Assembly: GCF_001693255.1 (NCBI RefSeq)
Contig: NZ_CP016475.1
Span: forward strand, 1 to 34,738
Reading direction: 5' to 3'
DNA from: Picosynechococcus sp. PCC 7003
GTDB lineage: Bacteria > Cyanobacteriota > Cyanobacteriia > Cyanobacteriales > MRBY01
Length of the DNA stretch: 34,738 bases
The notes under the pieces were generated by a model that made no database searches, was not told the DNA's origin, and was given only the letters and a program-made list of their open reading frames with translations. Below are positions 12,180-19,000 of the stretch, piece by piece (positions within the stretch are counted from its first letter, which is position 1; every line of letters begins with the position of its first letter). Position numbers and translations under genes: made by a program.

Positions 12180-12660
12180 CCCTGATTTACAACTGATTGT
12201 CCAGGCTAAAAATGTGGAAGCATCTCGCCTTGAAAATCTTGAAGCTTCTGTTGACTACCAACGCGATCGCCGCTGGACGACTTGGTTAAACCCCAATCCC
12301 ATCGGTATTCTGCAAAATCTCCTTGGGGGTGGCGATCGCCAACGGGCCGAGTTACAAATCCGCACCACCGAAGCCCAAGCTGATGCCAGCCGACTCAATC
12401 TAGTGGAAGCCGATATCAGGACTGAGATGAGGAAAAAGGCGATCGCCGAACAAATCCAAGCCGACCTTGATCAACTGGCCGACCTAGAAGCAGAATTAAT
12501 GGCCGAGCAAAAACGCCTTCAACTTTTTGAAATCTACTTCCAACGGGGCCAGGGCAGCCCTGCCGAATATCTCAACTTTCAGAATCGTTTGGCCCAGCTA
12601 ACCGCAGAAAAAGAAAACCTAACCGCAAAGATTAACAATATTTGCGAAGATGAACAGTAG
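12025..12660 (+). CDS. Exported TolC-like half protein
   Basis: A 211-aa product. The ATG at 12025 is chosen because it opens a typical signal peptide: KSSFLK, hydrophobic FLPSAVLMLALSVA, then VKAQ as cleavage region (about 1-32). The mature part starts like TolC family repeats (LATLTQCQIENDPDLQLIVQ) and continues as long helices rich in Ala, Glu and Gln. Its length is about half of TolC. It partners the HlyD-like gene, which it overlaps by 155 bp in another frame, so the signal peptide and the adaptor's second lipoyl half share DNA. The frame extends upstream to 11800, but that part is low-complexity shadow of the adaptor gene. Confidence 0.7.
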   Translation: MLKSSFLKFLPSAVLMLALSVASSGLTRVKAQSTPKLPYDLATLTQCQIENDPDLQLIVQAKNVEASRLENLEASVDYQRDRRWTTWLNPNPIGILQNLLGGGDRQRAELQIRTTEAQADASRLNLVEADIRTEMRKKAIAEQIQADLDQLADLEAELMAEQKRLQLFEIYFQRGQGSPAEYLNFQNRLAQLTAEKENLTAKINNICEDEQ

Positions 12661-12681
12661 AACAAAAACACTGACAGACTT

Positions 12682-12718
12682 CCTTGGGTATCCAACAGCC
12701 CAAGGATTTTTCATTTTT
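12682..12718 (+). terminator. Rho-independent terminator after the TolC-like gene
   Basis: CCTTGGG (12682-12688) pairs with CCCAAGG (12699-12705), followed by ATTTTTCATTTTT. It lies 22 bp after the stop codon. Confidence 0.85.
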
Positions 12719-13093
12719 CCCCTAGTTCTTGAAATATCGTGCGCCATGCGCGGTTTATAAACACATCGCTCTACGCCGCGAAGGGCACGTGCCCCCAAGG
12801 GGGCTTTATACTGGCGAACTTGCATACTCCCGAAAAGTTCACTGCCTCGCCACAGGTTATTGAGACCACACAGGTTTTTTATTTTCCCCGCTAAATACCC
12901 GCTACAAAGCCTATACCGAGCTGCGGCGCTGATATTGATTTCGGTCTGGCCCCATGCGCGACTTCCAGAGGCACGGTTGCTGGTGTATTGGCGAGGTTAT
13001 TTTCCGCGCGGCCAGGGTGCATTTTTCTCGCGCACTCCGGGCTTTCCGCTGGTCGTTACTGAATTGCCAAAGGCTACTGAGCGGGGCAGAAAA
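12719..13093. other. Non-coding GC-palindrome region
   Basis: I see no supported gene. It contains GC-rich palindromes such as GGGCACGTGCCC near 12784-12795 and a possible decayed cassette site (GTGCGCCAT near 12739). The long plus-strand open frame that starts here owes its length to the adenine-poor tract downstream and has an implausible composition. Confidence 0.55.
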
Positions 13094-13407
13094 CCCTCTT
13101 GCGGTGTGGCCGCGTTGTTGTTTTTTGGGGGTTTTGCCCGTGTTTTTGTTCTGTTGGTTTCTCGTTTCTGTGCTGTTTCTCGTTGTCTTTGGTCGTTCCG
13201 GTTCTGCTGGCTCGGCCCCGGCTGTTTCTCGTTCGGTGCCCGTGGTTGTTTGCGGCCCTGCTTGTTCCCTGGCGGTGCGGGCGGCTGTCGTCCCCTCGTC
13301 CTGTTGCTTGCTGCTTTCTCGGTCTGGTCGTCCGCTCTCTGGTGGGGCGTTGTCGGCCCGGGTCGGTCGGCTGCGTCGTGCCGGTGTTCTTGTCTAGTTG
13401 TTCTGCT

Positions 13408-13434
13408 GGGGGCTTGTCCCCCTTTGTTGTTCTT
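13408..13434 (+). terminator. Hairpin closing the first A-poor sub-tract
   Basis: GGGGG (13408-13412), loop CTTGT, CCCCC (13418-13422), then TTTGTTGTTCTTC. A weaker twin of the terminator at 13752-13774. Confidence 0.5.
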
Positions 13435-13751
13435 CTCGTCTGAGGTTTTTGTCGTGATTCGTCGTTCTTTTTCCGTTGGCCGTTCTGGTTCCCGTGTTCT
13501 GGTTCCGTTCCGCCGTGTTTCTGGCCTTGCTCTGTCCTGCGGCTGTGTTGGTTGGTCGGTGCGCGGCTCGTTCCGGGCTTTCTCTGGCTCGGTGGTCTGG
13601 GCTGAGTTCGCTTCCCCTGGTGCTGCGGCTCGGTTCGGGTTCCGGGCTTCCCGCTTGGTCGGGGTTCCGGTCTGGGTGCGCCCTGGGGTCTGTTCTTCTG
13701 CTGGCCCGGTCTGGGTTGTTTCGGTTCCTGTTTCTCGCTAGTTGTTCTGCT

Positions 13752-13774
13752 GGGGGCTTCGCCCCCTTTTTTTT
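13752..13774 (+). terminator. Strong terminator-like hairpin at the end of the A-poor tract
   Basis: GGGGG (13752-13756), loop CTTCG, CCCCC (13762-13766), then eight T. The orientation implies transcription of the tract on the plus strand. It also insulates the nuclease gene that starts at 13792. Confidence 0.7.
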
Positions 13775-13791
13775 GGCAGTCTCCCTAGATA

Positions 13792-14652
13792 ATGGAGAGA
13801 GTCAATATTGCAGCATCCATGAGAGACATCAAATGGGCGATCGCCTTAGCCAAATCAATCATCAAGCATCCCATCCGAGCTATCCCTTTATTGATTGGCA
13901 TTGGCCTAGTCTTTTTTGGCGCACAAAATTACGAACCCCCCACAGAACCCAATGAGGCGCGCAGCTCCGCTGTCCCCGGAGGAAGCGCCAGCAATAACCC
14001 TTGCCCTGTTCATCTTCCTAATGGTTTACCCATCGGAACCCCAGCCACTAATGATCTAGTGGTGCGTGATATCTACTGTCTCAGTTCCAATGACCGCACC
14101 AAGTTTGCTGATTGGGTTGCTTTCCGCTTAGACCGAGCCACCATCACTGGCAGTTCTGACCAAGACCGGGAATGGGAAGCAGATCCGGCGATCGCCCGTG
14201 ACCAGACCCTCGAACCCGAAGACTTTCGCGGAGCTTACAAATGGGGCAACTATGACCGGGGCCATCTAGCACCCTTGGCATCATTCCGAGGTAAGAACTG
14301 GCAACAGGTGAACTACCTCAGCAACATCACTCCCCAGAAAGCCAGCCTGAACCGGGGAGCGTGGAAAGAACTCGAAGAATATGAACGGGATCTTGTTAGA
14401 CAGCACGGCGAAGTCTATGTGATTGTGGGCACTGCCTATGATAGTCAGCCCCTACAACTGATCAATGCCGATGAACCCACCGATATCCCCGATTACTTTT
14501 GGCGCATCATCCAATACAACGGCCAGACTGAAGCCTATCTCTTTCCCCAGGATACCCCCAGCGGCACCGACTTCCGACAAGGTAAAACGACTGTCGATGA
14601 GATTGAGCGGCGAAGCAGTTTAATTTTTGTCTTACACCACAAAAATAATTAA
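13792..14652 (+). CDS. DNA/RNA non-specific endonuclease (NUC1 family), membrane-anchored
   Basis: A 286-aa protein. Residues 27-47 form a membrane anchor (IRAIPLLIGIGLVFFGAQ), followed by a short linker and then the NUC1 domain. YDRGHLAPLASF (about 154-165) carries the DRGH catalytic His, and YLSNITPQKASLNRGAWKELE (about 174-194) the metal-binding Asn. These enzymes cut single- and double-stranded DNA and RNA; the anchor places this one outside the cytoplasm. Cassette site O encodes VFFGAQN in the anchor, a GC hairpin repeat encodes the linker EARSSAVPGGSAS, and cassette site L forms the last residues, so the catalytic domain is bracketed by sites. ATG 13792 is used; ATG 13819 is an alternative. 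Neither has a clear ribosome site. Confidence 0.85.
   Translation: MERVNIAASMRDIKWAIALAKSIIKHPIRAIPLLIGIGLVFFGAQNYEPPTEPNEARSSAVPGGSASNNPCPVHLPNGLPIGTPATNDLVVRDIYCLSSNDRTKFADWVAFRLDRATITGSSDQDREWEADPAIARDQTLEPEDFRGAYKWGNYDRGHLAPLASFRGKNWQQVNYLSNITPQKASLNRGAWKELEEYERDLVRQHGEVYVIVGTAYDSQPLQLINADEPTDIPDYFWRIIQYNGQTEAYLFPQDTPSGTDFRQGKTTVDEIERRSSLIFVLHHKNN
13911..13930 (+). repeat. Cassette-site palindrome, copy O (inside coding sequence)
   Basis: CTTTTTTGGCGCACAAAATT, translated as part of the nuclease membrane anchor. Confidence 0.65.
13955..13989. repeat. GC-rich hairpin repeat, copy 2 (in frame in the nuclease)
   Basis: Begins AGGCGCGCAGCTCCGCTGTC and continues CCCGGAGGAAGCGCC, close to 7626-7660. 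It is translated without a stop as the linker between membrane anchor and catalytic domain. Confidence 0.65.
14622..14639 (+). repeat. Cassette-site palindrome, copy L (end of nuclease gene)
   Basis: AATTTTTGTCTTACACCA, encoding the final residues of the nuclease. Confidence 0.75.
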
Positions 14653-14672
14653 TGAGGTCAAGAAGTTATCAG

Positions 14673-14693
14673 TATTTTTTGTCTTACACCAAA
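14673..14693 (+). repeat. Cassette-site palindrome, copy M
   Basis: TATTTTTTGTCTTACACCAA, identical to copies F and H. Its last bases form the left arm of the adjacent terminator. Confidence 0.8.
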
Positions 14694-14727
14694 GGCTAAA
14701 CATTTCTCAGAAAGCCTTTTTATTTTT
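14691..14727 (+). terminator. Terminator between cassette sites M and N
   Basis: AAAGGCT (14691-14697) pairs with AGCCTTT (14713-14719), followed by TTATTTTT. Its T-run is supplied by cassette site N. It would end transcription of the NUC1 gene. Confidence 0.7.
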
Positions 14728-14740
14728 GTCTTACACCAAA
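14721..14740 (+). repeat. Cassette-site palindrome, copy N
   Basis: TATTTTTGTCTTACACCAAA, one T shorter than copy M; third of three sites spaced about 50 bp. Confidence 0.8.
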
Positions 14741-14786
14741 GTTAAGGTTAGTAACCATCTCACTTCATGGCCCAACAAAAATCGAT

Positions 14787-15266
14787 TTAAGAATTTAACT
14801 CTCTGAGAACATCGACATTAAAACATTTATCAACTGTTTGTTCATCAATCACTGCATGGCCAAGACGTACCATCTCAGCGCTGACAAAAATATCTTGCTC
14901 TTGGCCATCAACTTGACCAAGATAAAAAATTTCGGCATGGTTATGCTCATCCCCAGAAAAATCACCGCGATCCACCACATAAACAGTGAAGTGGGGTTGA
15001 GACTGCATCAAGATATCAACCAATGCCAGTCGAGCTTCCTCTCCTCCTTCTTCCTCAAGCCCTGGAGCATTAATACCACAAAGATTCAGCTTGATTGTTT
15101 TGGTGGCATCAGTCGGATCTCTAACAACAGCAGTATCACCATCAATCGTTTGACTAGGATACACAGCATACTGAAGTGGTTTAGGAAAAATCCCTTCTTC
15201 GACACAGGCTACACAGGAAGATAAGGCTATGCTTGTTGATATGAGGGCAATAGAGCGGTTCAACAT
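14787..15266 (-). CDS. SNase-like lipoprotein with altered active-site positions
   Basis: A 159-aa exported protein with the staphylococcal-nuclease fold. A signal peptide ends in the lipobox-like ALSSC (about 15-19). TIDGDTAVV (about 40-48), IKLNLCGINAPG (about 57-68) and a final SAEMVRLGHAVIDE complete the OB-fold. In active enzymes the second block reads like VRLIGIDAPE; here the Arg, Asp and Glu positions read Asn, Asn and Gly, and the later catalytic Arg region has His. It may be inactive or bind nucleic acid without cutting. It lies between cassette sites N and P, next to a second exported nuclease. ACTATA at 15277-15282 (minus TATAGT) is a possible -10 box. Confidence 0.75.
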   Translation of the reverse strand: MLNRSIALISTSIALSSCVACVEEGIFPKPLQYAVYPSQTIDGDTAVVRDPTDATKTIKLNLCGINAPGLEEEGGEEARLALVDILMQSQPHFTVYVVDRGDFSGDEHNHAEIFYLGQVDGQEQDIFVSAEMVRLGHAVIDEQTVDKCFNVDVLRELNS

Positions 15267-15311
15267 TAGTATCCAGCACTATAAACTCTCATCCAGTCTA
15301 ATGGTGGAGTG

Positions 15312-15334
15312 ATTTTTTGTATGCGTAAAATTCC
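15312..15334 (-). repeat. Cassette-site palindrome, copy P (over a start codon)
   Basis: The reverse complement begins GGAATTTTACGCATACAAAA, the most divergent clear copy. It contains the start codon of the next gene. Confidence 0.6.
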
Positions 15335-15683
15335 TGACTGTGATTCCTGTCAATTCAACGCCTACAGCGCGTATATCGTCTGTACTGTACACCCACAAGG
15401 GGTTGAGGGGTCATCATGCCTCGATTACCGACCCGATCAGAAGTATCAGAAACAGTGGCAACCATCGGGATGGAAATTTACAGATGATGGGGATATGATG
15501 CCTCGTTTTACCTATCCCATAGGCGATCGCCATGAGGTCGATTTAGAACGTGCCCAGAAAATGTTAGACAGTCATCCTATGTTTACTGAGCACTGCCCCA
15601 ACTGCGGTTATCACTTTAATATGGACAGAAATTGGGTACATTTCGATTGTCCAGAATGCAACTGGGTTGATGACTCTATTTAG
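15321..15683 (+). CDS. Cys-rich zinc-ribbon protein
   Basis: A 120-aa cytoplasmic protein with two metal-binding-like parts. The N-terminal CDSCQFNAYSAYIVCTVHP block, with a later Cys in SSCLDYRPD (about 7-40), is typical of a cyanobacterial family of unknown function. The C-terminal zinc ribbon has CPNCGYHF (about 92-99) and CPECNW (about 110-115). ATG 15321 follows GGAG at a suitable distance; an upstream in-frame GTG (15309) is less likely. Cassette site P covers the start, so this gene lies at the right edge of the cassette region and next to the replication module. Confidence 0.75.
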   Translation: MRKIPDCDSCQFNAYSAYIVCTVHPQGVEGSSCLDYRPDQKYQKQWQPSGWKFTDDGDMMPRFTYPIGDRHEVDLERAQKMLDSHPMFTEHCPNCGYHFNMDRNWVHFDCPECNWVDDSI

Positions 15684-15792
15684 GTATTGAAAAAACCCGA
15701 TGTGCCAATCCGGGAAATTTATAGTAAGTTTTTAATTAACCCTAAGATTTCTAACCTTTACAAACGTTCAAATTCAATGAGATAAAACGACA

Positions 15793-15948
15793 ATGCTAAA
15801 GCTGCGTCCGCAGCAAAAAAGCACCCTTTCCGAAGTTTGGACACCTGGGATTAAGGATGCTTTTTTGACTTTATTCTTGCCCCATCGCTGGGGTCTTCCG
15901 CTCGAAAATTCGATTGATTTCGATAAGCGGGGGGTATCTGTATGCTAA
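15793..15948 (+). CDS. 51-codon leader ORF upstream of rep
   Basis: Encodes MLKLRPQQKSTLSEVWTPGI and then KDAFLTLFLPHRWGLPLENS plus an 11-residue tail. The composition is protein-like rather than random. The frame runs through two hairpins (15801-15866), so its translation would disturb leader folding. It ends 72 bp before the Rep start. Small ORFs precede rep genes of this family on other cyanobacterial plasmids as far as I recall. It may be a translated leader that controls Rep expression, or a small accessory protein. The ribosome site is weak. Confidence 0.55.
   Translation: MLKLRPQQKSTLSEVWTPGIKDAFLTLFLPHRWGLPLENSIDFDKRGVSVC
15801..15866. promoter_or_regulatory. Structured rep leader (two hairpins)
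   Basis: GCTGCGTCCGCAGC (15801-15814) is a short hairpin. Immediately after it, AAAAAAGCA (15815-15823) pairs perfectly with TGCTTTTTT (15858-15866), and inner pairs extend the stem (CCTT with AAGG, TCC with GGA). The T-run and A-run at the ends make it terminator-like on both strands. Copy control by attenuation or a counter-transcript fits this layout. Confidence 0.55.
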
Positions 15949-16020
15949 CCCCTAAGCTGAAATTTGGCGATCCTTTTGGCCAAAAAATTTCTGTTTGCCT
16001 GTCTGGGATGGGGGTGAACC

Positions 16021-19000
16021 ATGGCTAACTTCACCCTCCTCAAGGGCGATTGCCCCATCTGTGGTGGTATCCGCAACGGCAGGCAGAAACTGGATTGTAA
16101 GCAATCTGGGGAGCTGATCCACTGCTTCAGTCACAACGATCCCCCCCCCGGATTTCGGTTTGTTGGTCAATCAGCAATTGGTCAGTCCCTCTATGCCCCA
16201 GAACGGGAAAAAGGGCTAGATCCAGAGCAACACCGGGCTGCACTGGCAAAACTCCGGGCTGAATACCAAGCCCAGGCAGCGGCACGACAGGCCCAACTTC
16301 CCGCCATCCCGGTACGGCACCAGGAAATTCTTGGATATCCAGCGGAATTAACCCCGGCCCAAAACACTGACCTCCTGCGACGTGGCTTAACCCAGCAGGA
16401 AATTGACTTTGCCCTGTCCCAGCACTGGCTCTTTGGCTGTCAGGGTGGTTATGGCATCACGGCAATAGATTCTGCCACTGGGATGTTTTGCGGTGCCCAG
16501 CGGGCCTTAGATGACCGTTCCCAGCGCAAATATGATTGGGCGATCTTCGCCGGACGTAATCAACTCAAGGAAACAGGTGAGAATCCGCTCTTTGTGTGGC
16601 GATCGCCTGACTTTAATCCGAAAAAACCCTACGAAGTCAAATTCTGTGAAGGTGCTCTCAAATCCCTAATCCGCGCTTTCCTGGAATGGCGGCACAGTCC
16701 CCAGGTGATTCTAGTGGGTGCGGCTGGGGGTATTTTTGGGGAGCAGTCTGTCCAGCGATTGTTAGGGGTCTATGACAAGGTTTGGCGCTTTACCCTCCTC
16801 CCTGATGCCGATAGCCAGAATCTCAGGAAGAAAAATCTCTATGCGGGTTACGGCAAATTAGCGAAGGCGATCGCCCCGCTTAAATTTGCGGACTGGGGCC
16901 AGTGGCAGGATAAATCTCAAGGCGATTGTGACGAGGGTCTGCGGGATTATGTGCGCAGATCGCCTAATGTCTGGTTACAACCCTTCAAGCTGGCTGAAGC
17001 CGCTGAGAAAACCCTCAAGGCCACCCAACGCTTTACCGTGACGCCTACGGTCACTATTAACGATGGAGCACAGTATCTCCCTGATGATGTCATTCCGCTA
17101 CCCACAGAAGCACGAGTGGTGGGTCTGGAGGTGCCGAAGAATTGCGGTAAGTCCTACCAGCAAGGCCAGCACATTGAGAAATTGCGTCGCCTTGGGTATT
17201 ACCCCATTCAAATGTCCCACCGTCGCGGTTTAGCGGCAGAGAAGGCGAAGGAATGGCAGATGACCTACATCGAGGCCGATAGTCCTTTACCCCCAGAGAT
17301 GCCCAGCAATGGCCTCAGTGTGGTGGTGGATTCGGTGCTGAAGTTGCGGCATTATGACTTCTCTAGCCAAAAAATTGTCCTGTTCTGGGATGAAATTGAA
17401 CAAATCCTGGAGCACATCTGCCACAGCACCACTTCTATCCGGGAACGTCGGGCTGCAGTGATGGCCTACATTGGTGAACTGATGGAAAGTGCCCACCAAG
17501 TCATCCTCGCTGATGCTGACCTAAAGACCATTGCCGTGGATTGGGCTGTTTCCCTCACCGCATCCCGCAAGTCTGAGGTCTGTCTCATCCGTAAGCAGTA
17601 CCGCCATAACCGCAAGGCAATTATTTGCTCTGATACCACTGATGCTCTGGTTTATGCGGCTCAACAACTCCAAGCGGATAATCCCACCTACATCGCCGTG
17701 GCAGGTCAGAAGGCCAATAGTCGCTTTGGCAGTCAATCCCTAGAGAATTACCTCTCTGGTCAAGCTAACTCGACGATTCGGGTCGATAGTGATACCAACC
17801 GTGACCCGGCTCACCCTGCCTACAAAATCACCAAGAATATTGAGGTGCTTAATCACTACCAGTTGGCGATCGCCACGGCGGTGATTGGTACTGGGGTGAA
17901 TATCAAGGGCGACCACTTTAAGTCGGTGATTGGTATTGCTGCTGGCAATGAGTCCGTGGAATCCTTCCTCCAGAAGCTTAGTAGGGTCAGGAACGATGGC
18001 GATCGCCTAGTGGCGATCAGCAGCACCGCCAACAGTCTCTCCCAACGCTATGGGGGCCACACTAATGTGCAGCAATTGTTGCTTAACGACTCGAAACAGG
18101 GTCAACTCCTCCGTCAGCACCTCCAATCCTTCGGCGACTGGGGCGATAACTGGCTGTTTAATCCCTGGCTCAAGGCTTTTGCCGAACGCATTTGTTTGAA
18201 TAACGAACTGGGTAAGAACTACAAAGCCTCTGTGATGGCCCAGCTCCACCGGGAAGGCTACCAAATCATTGAGCAATCCTTCTGTGACCGAGGCCAGCGC
18301 AAGAAAATCCGCAGACTCCTCGATGATGGTTGCCACAAGCAAATCCGCAAATACATCGCTGACATCCTCGCCAGCAAGCCCAAACTTGGGGAGGATTTAA
18401 AGGCTTCTAAGGCCACCTTTGACCAGACCTACCCCGAAAAATGTGCGGAGGTTCATGGGGATCTACTCACCCTCTATGGCGATGATTCCGAGGCGATCGC
18501 CCAGGCCCACCTCACCCAACGCCATTTCTACCGCAAGCTCCAGCTCCACTTCTGGCTTAATCAAACCCAGGAGGCTGTTAAACAGCGGGATGAACGCAAA
18601 CTCAAATTCCTCCGGGAGAGCAATGAAGGTAGGTTATTTCAGAATGATGTAAATCAAATGACTTTTTCTGTCACTGTGGCGGCGATGCGGAAGCTTGGGT
18701 TAGCTGATATTCTCCAACGAGGATACATCAGCAGTGATTGTTCCCATATTGAGCGCATTAAGCAGATTCTCAATGACGATAAACAACGTCAGGACTTTTC
18801 CCGCCAGCTCCGGCTTGGTTTGGATGATTGCCCCCGCAAATCCCCCGTGGCGATCTCAGTCTTCCTCCTGAAGAATCTCCTTGGCCTTGATGTGGCTAGG
18901 GATGGTGAGGGTAAAGCCGTCCGTCAAAAACTCAACGGCATTCTCACCACTCCCATCGACTTCGGCGACATTAACCGGGAAGCCATCTTTCAATTCTGGG

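Larger units (their letters stand above)
13094..13777. other. Adenine-depleted tract 2 (five A in 684 bases)
   Basis: On the plus strand, 13094-13395 contains no A at all. The whole tract has A only at 13396, 13443, 13457, 13605 and 13740, each within TAG or TGA. All plus frames are therefore nearly open, but they encode Cys/Val/Leu/Arg-rich sequences of no known type. The minus strand is nearly T-free: it has a long open frame of Gln/Pro/Arg/Lys-type residues but cannot contain a start codon. Two copies of TAGTTGTTCTGCTGGGGGCT (13395 and 13739), each forming a GGGGG/CCCCC hairpin, close two sub-tracts 344 bp apart. A non-coding transcript or a structural DNA role is more likely than a protein. 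Confidence 0.7.

Noticed and set aside
12860-13741. 293-codon plus-strand open frame
   Set aside because: Stop codons need A and the plus strand here is almost free of A, so all frames are open; the translation is Cys/Val/Leu/Arg-rich with no domain and no ribosome site.
13094-13777. Diversity-generating retroelement explanation for adenine loss
   Set aside because: No reverse transcriptase and no template/variable repeat pair are present in the window; kept only as a reminder that an A-targeting process is conceivable.
13074-13822. Long minus-strand open frame through the A-poor tract encoding a Gln/Pro/Arg/Lys-rich chain
   Set aside because: The strand is nearly T-free, so both stops and starts are excluded by composition; no ATG, GTG or TTG opens the frame.
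7249-15334. Integron-type attC array
   Set aside because: No integron integrase is present, the sites lack the attC R and L box consensus, and the units carry their own promoters and variable spacing.
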